Shown here: positions 54,148 through 64,000 of the stretch, piece by piece
Layout of the letters: each line of letters begins with the position of its first letter
Position numbering within the stretch: the stretch's first letter is position 1
Source of the DNA: Panorpa germanica
Taxonomy: Eukaryota; Arthropoda; Insecta; Mecoptera; Panorpidae
Reading direction: 5' to 3'
Assembly (NCBI GenBank): GCA_963678705.1
Contig: CAVMBN010000112.1
Span: 28,001-92,000 of the forward strand
Length of the DNA stretch: 64,000 bases
Notes under the pieces: generated by a model
What the model was told of the DNA's origin: nothing
The model's input: the letters and a program-made list of their open reading frames with translations, nothing else
Databases searched by the model: none
Program-made: the position numbers and the translations under genes

Positions 54148-55555
54148 TTATTTAAAATGGATATGCAGAAGAGAATGAGAGCTTCCCGCCGGAACGTCCT
54201 GCGAAATGAAAAGTAAAATTAAAATTAATGCGTAATTGTAGACGAAGTAAATAAACGACTGTCTTCGGACAACATCGGGTCAGGGTATTGGAATTGAGAA
54301 CATACAAAGATCTTTCTAGATTTGAACTCAAATTAAATTGATTACTAGGATGAGTTTATGGTTAAATACAAGCACATACCTCGGGGTCGAACATAACACC
54401 TGCTAGAGTTACATGCAGTGCATCTTTTCTATTTCCTTGTTGCGTCAGCACTTCTTTTATTTCCGGTACCAGTTCTGCGGTTAGCGAACTTCCAGATAAC
54501 TTTAAATGCTGAAAATAAAAATTCAGTTATTATTATGGTTTAAAAAAACTTTAAATAGTTGGAGTTCTGAAACTGACCGTCAAGATACTGGATCCGCGGA
54601 TAAACGCAAGGATGTCTTCGTTCCCAAATAATGAACAAAAGTCGAAGTGTGCGGATGTCAAACTCCTACTTCTTGCCAACTCTCTCAAAATTACATCGTA
54701 ATGGACAATGAGGTCTTGATAATAACAGGAAACTGTTATTTCCTTTAGTTTAGGCAGCGCTGCCATCGATACATATAAATCTTCGCTGAGCTGAATATGA
54801 TCGCCCCATATCTCGATTTTCTCGAGATTCGCGCACGTTTGTGGAATTGTAAGCACGTCTTCGGTTTGCCTGCCACATATTTCTAATAACGTCAGAGTTC
54901 TCAACTGGGTAAGGGGTTGTAAGAATTCCAACGTCGTTAAATTCGTGTATGCATATTGCACTGTTACATTTTGTAAAGTTGGTGCAGCTTCTGCCATTTC
55001 CTCGAGGAGATTCGGTTGATAATCCACTGCCAGCGATTCCAAATTCCAACCTCGAAGACACTCTACCAAGACATTTCTGTCTAATTGGGAACAAAAGTTG
55101 ACATCCAGACGTTTCAGATCTTTTGGTAAATTTCTTAAACAAGTTCCCGTTATACTACTGAACTGTAAAGTTACATCTTCCAGTTCTGTATTGTTATGGA
55201 ACAATTGTTGCAACCTGGTATCGTCTCCATTCCTCCAAAAGCCTTTGAAATACTTCAGTCTTCTTTGTGTTTCAGCTATTTTGTCCAGGAGCGCGTCAAA
55301 TGAGGGGCACTGACTGTATTCATATAAATCGTTGATGCATAAGCTTCTCAAGGAAATGCACAACGTTATATTTTCTATGAAAGCGTGTACCTCATCACGC
55401 ATCATGTCGTCAAAGTTTACCACGCGTTGCTTCTTCCAATACGCATCCACAGCCTCCAGCCCCGGGATAGCTTTGCTAAAGCTCCAGACATCTTCTTTGG
55501 TTAAGAAGGACAACACGTGTCCGGCAGAATACGTGTCCAAATTTACGATATCCAT
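54148..55555 (-). CDS. F-box and leucine-rich-repeat protein, copy A (three exons)
   Basis: This is a predicted substrate-recognition subunit of an SCF-type ubiquitin ligase. Exons: 55555-54578, 54508-54380 and 54198-54148, joined in phase 0 (326 + 43 + 16 codons and stop, 385 aa). The F-box is at residues 4-45 (LDTYSAGHVLSFLTKEDVWS ... AYWKK); then leucine-rich repeats follow without a membrane segment (LRSLCIND, LEDVTLQ, LKRLDV, LESLAVD, LRTLTLLE, LKEITV). The second exon encodes HLKLSGSSLTAEL and the last ends LLHIHFK. The ATG at 55555 is the first in frame; a TTG 36 bases upstream is open but less likely. Introns are about 70 and 180 bp. AATAAA lies on the minus strand at 54057-54052. The frame is intact, so it is probably functional. 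Confidence 0.8.
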
Positions 55556-55899
55556 GGCAGCAGTTGTAGAAGATTTTGATGAAGAAAGCAAATTATTTCA
55601 ATGGTACCGGTTATTGGAATTTGATTGTTGATTCTCCTAGAAACGAAAACTACATTTTATTTAATAAATACAGAGATGTGCTCAAATGCTTTTCAAAAGT
55701 ATTTAAATACAAAATGCAAAATACGTATTTTAAAATTTTTTTTGAGAAAATAGAATACTTTTTATGTTACTAATATTAATGTTATTTATGTCACGGATTT
55801 TAATACGACTATTTGTTTAAACAATTTATCTTTAAATTTTTCGTCGATGAGGTCTCGTCACACTTTGTGGAGAGCCCCCCTTGCTATATTATTTATAAT

Positions 55900-56850
55900 A
55901 CTCCAGGTGTGTATTTATTATAATCTAATATTCCTAACATCGTCTACTCCGTCATAAAGCGACGTATGTATTTGTTCAAGTTGTACAAATGTGTACCCTA
56001 AATATTAAAATAATTTTTTATATAAACTGACTATAATAAAATATTTCTTTCAACAAAATATAATTTTTGTTAATATTTAAAATTTATGCGTTTGTTTACA
56101 ATTCAAGGAATTTAAGGAATTTGTTACTTAATGTAATTACAGGTACCCGACCCTAAGTGATGTTTTGCTTTAAGTTTAAATTCCTACTATTCTACCTGTT
56201 TTAAATTGCTTTATATTTAACTCAGTCAATATTAAAATAATTATTCATATAAACTGACTTAAAAAGAAAAAACTTTAAACAAGATATAATTTTTTTTTAA
56301 TATTCAAAATTTATACGTTATTTGACCAACTTTTTTTATTAAATTTGAAAAAAATAATTATCGATTTGTAAATAAAATCTCAAAACTAAGCTATTTACAA
56401 AATGTCAACTTGCTAACAAAGTTTATACCGTCTGAAAAAAACTTTCCCCCTGCCCCGAAGTAATATTTTGCAATTTTTTATATTTTTTATTAATAATATA
56501 CTCTATTATTATAAAATCCAAAATATGAACTTTGTTCAAAATTCCGTACCGGGCCAACTAATTTTCTCGCCCCTTTTTTCAATTTTTAATTATTGAAAAG
56601 TGTTAGCATTGAAGATGATAATTCATAATCAAATTTTAAGTTTCCAACTTTTCCGGAGTACCCTAAATTTCCTCAAAATTCAAAATTTTGAATAAACTGC
56701 AAAAAATGTGCACTATTTGCTGTATAACTGTTAATCCGTAAAAGATAGAAAGTTGAAATTTTGCCTGTGTATTACGCTATTTAATGTTAACATATTTCAA
56801 AATTTAGAAATTCAAAAACCAATTAAAGGGGCGCTTAAGTTGTTGATTAT
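55900..56850. mobile_element. Old Helitron-like relics, copy A
   Basis: 55900-56660 matches the Helitron-like body on the minus strand, heavily diverged, with a mutated 3' hairpin near 55945-55972 (complement of 'cgtcgctttatgacggag'). 56660-56845 carries a plus-strand piece ('aaaagatagaaagttgaaat'). The same arrangement at 62330-63290 shows that these insertions predate the 6.4-kb duplication. Confidence 0.55.
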
Positions 56851-57453
56851 GTAATAATTGAGTAATTTATTGATAAAAAGAAATTCAAAATTAAGAAAGT
56901 ACAATGTCACAAAGTGTGATAAGCATAGCGGAGGGGTAACGTAATTGGATCCCCCTGACAGCCCGTTAACTGATTTAATAAGTCCATGTGTCAGCCTGTA
57001 TGTTATTTAATTTTAAAGGCACGGATCAGTAATTCACAAAAAGCTATTTAATAAAAAGGAACCACTAAAGAGCACATGTCACTATAACACTATAAATAAA
57101 AGTGGAATATTTGAGGTTATGTATATAAAGTTTGACATACCTTAGTCAGCTGAAGTCGTTGTTCACTCGGTGCTTGGAGTTAAACTGAAATACCTCTACC
57201 TATACAAATACAGGTAGAAAATCGGCCGTATTGGAATGAATCAGAGATATTTTGTTAATTTATTTAAGGATGTATGAGCGAGGGCGTGGTGTAATATTGA
57301 GTTTTGAAGGGTAAGGATAGGTATGAGCATTTGCGGGGTGAAGGAAAGTAAATTATCACGTGACGTGAATTTTACATTTGGCAACACAGTTTTTTTGTTT
57401 ATTTTTTTCCATGTGACATTTGAATTTGAAATTTAAGTTTTTGACATTTAAAA
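56851..57453. other. Intergenic DNA of the duplicated unit, no gene seen
   Basis: It contains the 'gtatataaag ... gacataccttagtcag' repeat shared with 44962-45000 and 63548-63580. Nothing else can be supported. Confidence 0.35.
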
Positions 57454-57454
57454 A

Positions 57455-57455
57455 T

Positions 57456-57498
<43 letters not shown>
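57455..57498. repeat. TA dinucleotide microsatellite
   Basis: A TA/AT repeat of about 43 bp abuts the left end of the mariner/Tc1-type element; a shorter TA run follows the right end (59306-59314). The element therefore sits in, or generated, a TA repeat. Confidence 0.9.
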
Positions 57499-57501
<3 letters not shown>

Positions 57502-59305
57502 GGTGTCCCAAAATTCAACGATAAGCCGGCACCAAAAGGTGGTCCTGCTCATGACTACACAAGAAAAAGAGAAAAAAAAATTTTATCTCATTTTGTTAAG
57601 GAACTAGAACAAAAAATACATTTTTTTCGAAAATTTAAACACCTTAAGATGTTTTTAACTACCATGATCACAATTTTCCAAATATTTCTGATTTTCTTTT
57701 TGTACCGGCAACCTAAATAACACTGCTATCCATCACAACCAATAAAACTCCCAGAATGCTAGTAGTTTTTACACAAAATTTAATCGAAATTATTTTTTTC
57801 CCTAAAATTTTTAAAGATTTTTACTTTCAGTCAACTTTAACACATCGTGGTGTAAAAAAAAAGTATGAACACTACTATGGCAAGCTTTTTTAAAAATTGG
57901 CGCAACTCTTCAAGATTCAACTCTTCAAAATGGTATAATACTCTAGAAAAACTAGCAATAAAAGAAAATTATGCATACTATTTCTAAACAAGAACCAAAT
58001 TTCATAAATTGTTGTTGTTGATATTTAAATCTTTTACAATACCCAAAATTTATAAATTTATTGCATTATTTACATTATAGTAAATGTTCGCATTTTGCCG
58101 TGTTATGCTGCAAAAGCTCAGGGAAGATCCCCAATTCTTAGGTAAAACTCTATAGTCGGATGAAACAACCTGCAAGAAAGATGGCTATTTAAATCTTCAT
58201 AACCTACATAGCTGGAGCAATGAAAATCCGCACCTAATGAGACTAGACAAATCCCAATATCAATTCATCATTAACCTATGGACGGGCATATTAAAAGGAA
58301 AAGTGCTTGGGCCCTTTGAGGTACAAAGAAATTAGATGGCAATAGTTATTTGAACTTTTTACAAAATGGCTTGTCAGAATTATTAGAAGACGTGCCCATA
58401 AGTGATTTACAAAATATTCGGTAGCAAAATGATGGTTGCCCAACTCACTATGATCGTCCTGTGTGAGAATACTTAAACGAAGAGTATCCAGGGCGTTGGA
58501 TTGGACGACTTGGTCCTATTTTATGGCCACCCCATTCACCCGATTTATTCAAGAGTTTATTCAAAACCCGTAGCAACATCATATGAAAGGTAAACGATTT
58601 GCTCGACGAATAAAAATTTAAGGCGATGTCGTGCCTGTATTTAAGCTGGTGGCAAACATTTTGAACATTTACTATAATGTAAATAAACTATAAAATTTAT
58701 AAAATAAATGAAAAATTGTTTGTACCATTTTTTTAAATTCATTCAACAATAAAAAATCTCTTTTGGGTATGGTAAAAGATTTAAATATCAACAACAACAA
58801 TTTATGAAACAGGGTTCTTGTTTAGAAATAGTATGCATAATTTTTTTTTATCGCTAGTTTTCCTGAAGTAGTATACCATTTTCGAATCTTGAAGAGTTGC
58901 GCCAATTTTTAAAAAAAACTTGCCACAGTAGTGTTCATACTTTTTTTTTACACCACGCTGAGTTAAAGTTGACTGAAAGTAAAAATCTTTAAAAATTTTA
59001 GGGAAAAAAATAATTTCGATTAAATTTTGTGTAAAAACTACTAGCATTCTGGGAGTTTTAATGGTTGTGATGGATAGCATTGTTATTTAGGTTCCCGATA
59101 CAAAAAAAAAATCAGAAATATTTGAAAAATTGTGGTCATGGTAGTTAAAAACATCTTAAGGTGTTTAAATTTTCGAAAAAAAAAATATTTTTTGTTCTAA
59201 TTCTTAAACAAAATGAAATAAAAATTTTTTTTCTTTTTTTCTTGTGTAGTCATGAGCAGGACCACCTTCTGGTGCCGGCTTTTCGTTGAATTTTGGGACA
59301 CCCTG
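57499..59305. mobile_element. Mariner/Tc1-type transposon with very long inverted repeats, dead
   Basis: The ends are CAGGGTGTCCCAAAATTCA and its inverse, flanked by TA on both sides. The inverted arms are long (about 57499-58095 and 58655-59305, with small gaps) and almost fill the element, leaving about 0.55 kb of transposase remnant between them. The length is 1807 bp. It occurs only in the first copy of the 6.4-kb duplication. Confidence 0.85.
58155..58555 (+). pseudogene. Degenerate DDE transposase of the mariner/Tc1-type element
   Basis: It reads SDETTCKKDGYLNLHNLHSW (first catalytic Asp), ENPHLMR, INLWTGILKGKVLGPF, then a stop and frame change, LDGNSYLNFLQNG, NDGCPTHY (second Asp), GRWIGRLGPILWPPHSPDL (third Asp, about 36 residues after the second). 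The N-terminal helix-turn-helix domains and the region after the last Asp are missing, and there are at least three in-frame stops. This is a typical IS630/Tc1/mariner DDE core, inactive. Confidence 0.75.
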
Positions 59306-59317
59306 TATATATATCAT

Positions 59318-60210
59318 GAAATTAAAAAATGGTCTGATTTGAATCATGCTACATTTGATTACATTTTGCCATCAGTAGCAGAGTGGATTAGACATTGGAA
59401 TTGAATTTGTTGATCAACCATTTCCTAAAAGTTCAATTGCGATTAATAATGCAGCAGCAGTTGTGTTATTTGATTAGGAAATCACCGGTTTTGGAAAAGC
59501 CAGTAAAACAATTTCAACTGCAGCAAAATACAACGACTCATAATATTGGGACTGTACCTTTGAAAATGAATTTTTCAATTCCCTATTAAACTGCTTTTTG
59601 CTTGTTAAAATGATTTTTTTTATGCATATAATAGTTTAATAAATGAAAAATTACCTATAATTAATATCAAATTTATATTAATTCAATTTAAATATTTTGA
59701 AAAAGAAATAATAAATTTGGCAACGCTGTAAATTTACGTGTGTTGACGCATGCGTGATTTGATTCTTTGACCAATAAATTGTTATATTTTATAAAATATT
59801 TATTCCGATTTTGAATTTCCCGCTCAAATTGGGATTTGCAACGTTGTCGGCTTATAACCTACACTTACTGTTTCTTAAAGGTTTTATTTAAATATTTTCG
59901 TATATAGGTATCCTTTTGATAATTTTCTTTTTGCAATAGTTACAGAAAAGATTATTTTATATACACCTAGTTTTTGAAAGCCGTGTCACCCTTTTTTCAT
60001 AGTTAAAAGTTATATTATGTGGTGAAATTGAGCTAAAAATTATGATTTGTATTGAAAATGACTATTTTTAATCATGTATAAAAAGAAAACTATGAACCCT
60101 AGGTCTCTAAAATTTTGAGACAGCATGTATTTTAACTATTTGTATCGACCCTGCAGATTTCAAACGTTTTCATTATTTATGATTACGTCCTATACCTCCT
60201 TAAAGAGGTA
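59318..60210 (-). repeat. TTAA-flanked MITE family, inverted partial copy, within duplicated unit
   Basis: About 59570-60210 matches the family in inverted orientation ('cgcatgcgtgattt', 'tttttgaaagccgtgtcacc') and ends near 'cctatacctccttaaag'. The preceding 59318-59480 recurs at 63840-64000. Confidence 0.55.
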
Positions 60211-60254
60211 AAAATCTACAAAAAATAACTTTACTTCAAATTGATACATATTCG

Positions 60255-60365
60255 TCAATTTTTGGATATTTAATAAAATAAAGACGCCAATATACGTTTA
60301 ATAACCAATATTTCAATAAAGAATTAAAAAATCGACCCCTAAAATGAGTTCATTAGCCAATTGGA
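60255..60365 (-). repeat. MITE (GGCTTGTGTCC family) fragment
   Basis: It matches the end of the family in minus orientation ('ggatatttaataaaataaag', 'aatcgacccctaaaatgag'). It is truncated on its left side. Confidence 0.55.
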
Positions 60366-60585
60366 ATAAATCCGCGTACTGAAGTCCCAATAAATCCGCG
60401 TACTGAAGTCCCATGGCGGATTAAATAAGGTCCAAATATTTCACAAAAATTGTTTTAATTAAAAAAACATTGTTATAACAATTCAATAATTTATTCGTTC
60501 AAAATTAAAACATATTTAACAATTAACAACAGAGATGACTAAATATAATAGAAATATAAATGTACAGTGTTGGAAATAACATGAT

Positions 60586-61987
60586 TTATTTAAAATGGAT
60601 ATGCAGAAGAGGATGAGAGCTTCCTGCCGGAACGTCCTGCGAAATGAAAAGTAAAATTAAAATTAATGCGTAATTGTAGACGAAGTAAATAAACGACTGT
60701 CTTCGGACAACATCGGGTCAGGGTATTGGAATTGAGGACATACAAAGAACTTTCTAGATTTGAACTCAAATTAAATTGATTACTAGGATGAGTTTATGGT
60801 TAAATACAAGCACATACCTCGGGGTCGAACATAACACCTGCTAGGGTTACATGCAGTACATCTCTTCTATTTCCTTGTTGCGTCAGCACTTCTTTTATTT
60901 CCGGTACCAGTTCTGCGGTTAGCGAATTTCCAGATAACTTTAAATGCTGAAAATAAAAATTCAGTTATTATTATGGTTTTAAAAAACTTTAAATAGTTGG
61001 GGTTCTGAAACTGACCGTCAAGATACTGGATCCGCGGATAAACGCAAGGATGTCTTCGTTCTCAAATAGATAACAAAAGTCAAAATGTGCGGATGTCAAA
61101 CTCCTACTTCTTGCCAACTCTCTCAAAATTACATCGTAATGGACAATGAGGTCATGATAATAACAGGTAACTGTTATTTCTTTTAGTTTAGGAAGCGCTG
61201 CAATCGATACAAATAAATCTTCGCTGAGCTGAATATGATCGCCCTTTATCTCGATTTTCTCGAGATTCGCGCACGTTTGTGGAATTGTAAGCACGTCTTC
61301 GGTTTGCCTGCCACTTATTTCTAATAACGTCAGAGTTCTCAACTGGGTAAGGGGTTGTAAGAATTCCAACGTCATTAAATTCGTGTATGCATATTGCACT
61401 GTTACATTCTGTAAAGTTGGTGCAGCTACTGCAATTTCCTTGAGGAGATTCGGTTGATAATCCACTGCCAGCGATTCCAAATTCCAACCTCGAAGACACT
61501 CTATCAAGACATTTCTGTCTAATTGGGAACAAATTCTGACATCCAGACGTTTCAGATCTTTTGGTAAATTTCTTAAACAAGTTCCCGTTATACTACTGAT
61601 CTGTAAAGTTACGTCTTCCAGTTCTGTATTGTTATGGAACAATTGTTGCAACCTGGTATCGTCTACATGGATTACTTTGAAATACTTTAGTCTTCTTTGT
61701 GTTTCAGCTATTTTGTCCAGGAGCACGTCAAATGAGGGGCACTGACTGTAGTTATATAAATCGTTGATGCATAAGCTTCTCAAGGAAATGCACAACGTTA
61801 TATTTTCTATGAAAGCTTGTACCTCACCACGCATCATGTCGTCGAAGCTTACCACGCGGAGCTTCTTCCAATACGCATCCACAGCCTCCAGCCCCGGGAT
61901 AGCTTTGCTAAAGCTCCAGACATCTTCTTTGGTTAAGAAGGACAACACGTGTCCGGTAGAATACGTGTCCAAATTTACGATATCCAT
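60586..61987 (-). CDS. F-box and leucine-rich-repeat protein, copy B (three exons)
   Basis: This is the tandem paralogue of the gene at 54148-55555, with the same three-exon structure: 61987-61016, 60946-60818 and 60636-60586 (324 + 43 + 16 codons and stop, 383 aa). The F-box and leucine-rich repeats are kept; a two-residue deletion and substitutions lie near residue 104 (KVIHVDDTR against KGFWRNGDDTR in copy A), with scattered changes elsewhere (LKEIAVAAPTLQ against LEEMAEAAPTLQ). All splice sites are conserved. AATAAA on the minus strand is at 60495-60490. It is probably functional. Confidence 0.8.
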
Positions 61988-62329
61988 GGCAGCAGTTGTA
62001 GAAGATTTTAATGAAGAAAGCAAAATATTTCAATGGTACCGGTTGTTGGAATTTGATTGTTGATTCACCTAGAAACGAAAACTACATTTTATTTAATAAA
62101 TACAGAGATGTGCTCAAATGCTTTTCAAAAGTATTTAAATACAAAATGCAAAATACGTATTTTAAAAATACTTTTGAGAAAATAGAATACTTTTTATGTT
62201 ACTAATATAAATGTTATTTATGTCACGGATTTTAATACGACTATTTGTTTAAACAATTTATCTTTAAATTTTTCGTCGATGAGGTCTCGTCACACTTTGT
62301 GGAGAGCCCCCCTTGCTATATTATTTATA

Positions 62330-63290
62330 ATATTCCAGGTGTGTATTTATTATAATCTAATATTCCTAACATCGTCTACTCCGTCATAAAGCGACGTATG
62401 TATTTGTTCAAGTTGTACAAATGTGTACCCTAAATATTAAAATAATTTTTTATATAAACTGACTATAATAAAATATTTCTTTCAACAAAATATAATTTTT
62501 GTTAATATTTAAAATTTATGCGTTTGTTTACCTTTAAAGGAATTTAAGGAATTTGTTACTTAATGTAATTACAGGTACCCGACCCTAAATGTAGTTTTGC
62601 TTTAAGTTTAAATTCTTACTATTCTACCTGTTTTAAATTGCTTTATATTTAACTCAGTCAATATTAAAATAATTATTCATATAAACTGACTTAAAAAGAA
62701 AAAACTTTAAACAAGATATAATTTTTTTTTAATATTCAAAATTTATACGTTATTTAACAAACTTTTTTTTTAAATTTAAAAAAAAAATTCGATTTGTAAA
62801 TAAAATTTCAAAACTAAGCTATTTACAAAATTTCAACTTGCTAACAAAGTTTATACCATCAGAAGAAAACTTTCCCCGTGCCCCCAAGTAATATTTTGCA
62901 ATTTTTTATATTTTTTATTAATAATATACTCCATTATTATAAAATCCAAAATATGAACTTTGTTCAAAATTCCGTACCAGGCCAACTAATTTTCTCGCCC
63001 CTTTTTTCAATTTTTAATTATTGAAAAGTGTTAGCATTGAAGATGATAATTCATAATCAAATTTTAAGTTTCCGACTTTTCCGGAGTACCCTAAATTTCC
63101 TCAAAATTCAAAATTTTGAATAAACTGCAAAAAATGTGCACTATTTGCTGTATAACTGTTAATTTGTAAAAGATAGAAAGTTGAAATTTTGCCTGTGTAT
63201 TACGCTATTTAATGTTAACATATTTCAAAATTTAGAAATTCAAAAACCAATTAAAGGGGCGCTCAAGTTTTAGATTATGTAATAATTGAG
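62330..63290. mobile_element. Old Helitron-like relics, copy B
   Basis: This is the duplicate of 55900-56850, with the same mutated hairpin region near 62380-62400 and the same plus-strand piece near 63165-63280. Confidence 0.55.
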
Positions 63291-64000
63291 TAATTTATTG
63301 ATAAAAAGAAATTCAAAATTAAGAAAGTACAATGTCACAAAGTTTGATAAGCATAGCGGAGGGGTAACGTAATTTATGGATCCCCCTGACAGCCCGTTAA
63401 CTGATTTAATAAGTCCATGTGTCAGCCTGTATGTTATTTAATTTTAAAGGCACGGATCAGTAATTCACTAAAAGCTATTTAATAAAAAGGAACCACTAAA
63501 AAGCACATGTCACTATAACACTATAAATAAAAGTGGAATATTTGAGGTTATGTATATAAAGTTTGACATACCTTAGTCAGTTGAAGTCGTCCTGTTCCCT
63601 CGGTGCTTGGAGTTAAACTGAAATACCTCTAGCTACACAAATACAGGTAGAATATCGGCCGTATTGAAATGAATCAGAGATATTTTGTTAATGTATGAGT
63701 GAGGGTGTGGTGTAATATTGAGTTTTGAAGGGTGGGGATAGGTTTGAGCATTTGCGGGGTGAAGGAAAGTAAATTATCACGTGACGTGAATTTTACATTT
63801 GGCAACACAGTTTTTTTGTTTATTTTTTTCTATATGAAATTAAAAAATGGTCTGATTTGAATCATGCTACATTTGATTACATTTTGTCATCAGTAGCAGA
63901 GTGGATTAGACATTGGAATTGAATTTGTTGATCAACCATTTCCGAAAAGTTAAATTGCGATTAATAATGCAGCAGCAGTTGTGTTCTTTGATTAGGAAAT
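63291..64000. other. End of the duplicated unit, no gene seen
   Basis: It matches 56860-57409 and then 59318-59480, lacking the mariner/Tc1-type element and about 45 bp to its left. It is cut by the window end. Confidence 0.6.

Larger units (their letters stand above)
54017..64000. repeat. Direct tandem duplication, unit about 6.4 kb
   Basis: The segment from 54017 matches the segment from 60455 ('ttaattaaaaaaacattg' starts both), including the F-box/LRR gene, the Helitron relics and the downstream sequence. Matching is lost at 57410-59305 (present only in the first copy) and resumes: 59318-59480 corresponds to 63840-64000. The second copy runs off the window, so a third copy is possible. 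The two genes differ by scattered substitutions and one small indel. Confidence 0.9.

Noticed and set aside
54750-55142. A 130-codon frame inside the F-box/LRR exon (also 61188-61580)
   Set aside because: It is an alternative frame of the same exon; the F-box/LRR frame explains the conservation and splice sites.
57454-57720. An open frame beginning with alternating Ile-Tyr
   Set aside because: It is translation of the TA microsatellite running into the inverted arm of the mariner/Tc1-type element.

Overview
The window is nuclear DNA from an insect or a close arthropod relative. It is strongly AT-rich, its genes have GT-AG introns, and it carries an arthropod-type glutamate-gated chloride channel gene and a retroelement whose primer-binding site fits insect tRNA-Tyr. 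The order cannot be told from sequence alone. There is no sign of prokaryotic DNA, tRNA, rRNA or CRISPR.

Layout. 1-10.2 kb: the last five exons of a GluCl gene on the minus strand (2024-6398), with intronic insertions (a LINE tail, a foldback MITE and a tandem duplication), followed by a 1.1-kb inverted-repeat element and remnants of a second LINE and of a P/THAP-type transposase. 10.2-15.3 kb: a plus-strand gene fragment with two good exons, and two further broken exons that lie inside a Helitron-like unit. 15.3-20.7 kb: head-to-tail and opposed Helitron-like units. 20.7-34.2 kb: probably one autonomous Helitron on the minus strand, with an intact 2284-codon Rep/helicase ORF. It carries two N-terminal cysteine-protease-like domains and a 46-residue repeat array, and its 3' end repeats the broken exons of the 14-kb region. 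34.2-39.2 kb: six non-autonomous Helitron units in tandem, two of them duplicated as a pair. 39.4-41 kb: a frameshifted LRR gene. 41-47 kb: LINE, MITE, Helitron and TTAA-flanked repeats. 47.3-50.4 kb: a non-autonomous BEL/Pao LTR retrotransposon with apparently identical 309-bp LTRs, inserted inside a MITE. 51.9-52.7 kb: a SINA/SIAH-like gene with one frameshift. 54-64 kb: a direct tandem duplication of about 6.4 kb, each copy carrying an F-box/LRR gene; the first copy also holds a dead mariner/Tc1-type element.

How it works together. The genes do not form an operon or pathway. Most of the DNA is mobile-element sequence, with at least seven families (Helitron, BEL/Pao, LINE, mariner/Tc1, P-type, TTAA-flanked MITE and two other MITEs), often nested. 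The host genes supported are GluCl, the F-box/LRR family (two apparently intact copies and one broken), a SINA-like gene, and one unrecognised gene with an acidic, lysine-rich N-terminus.
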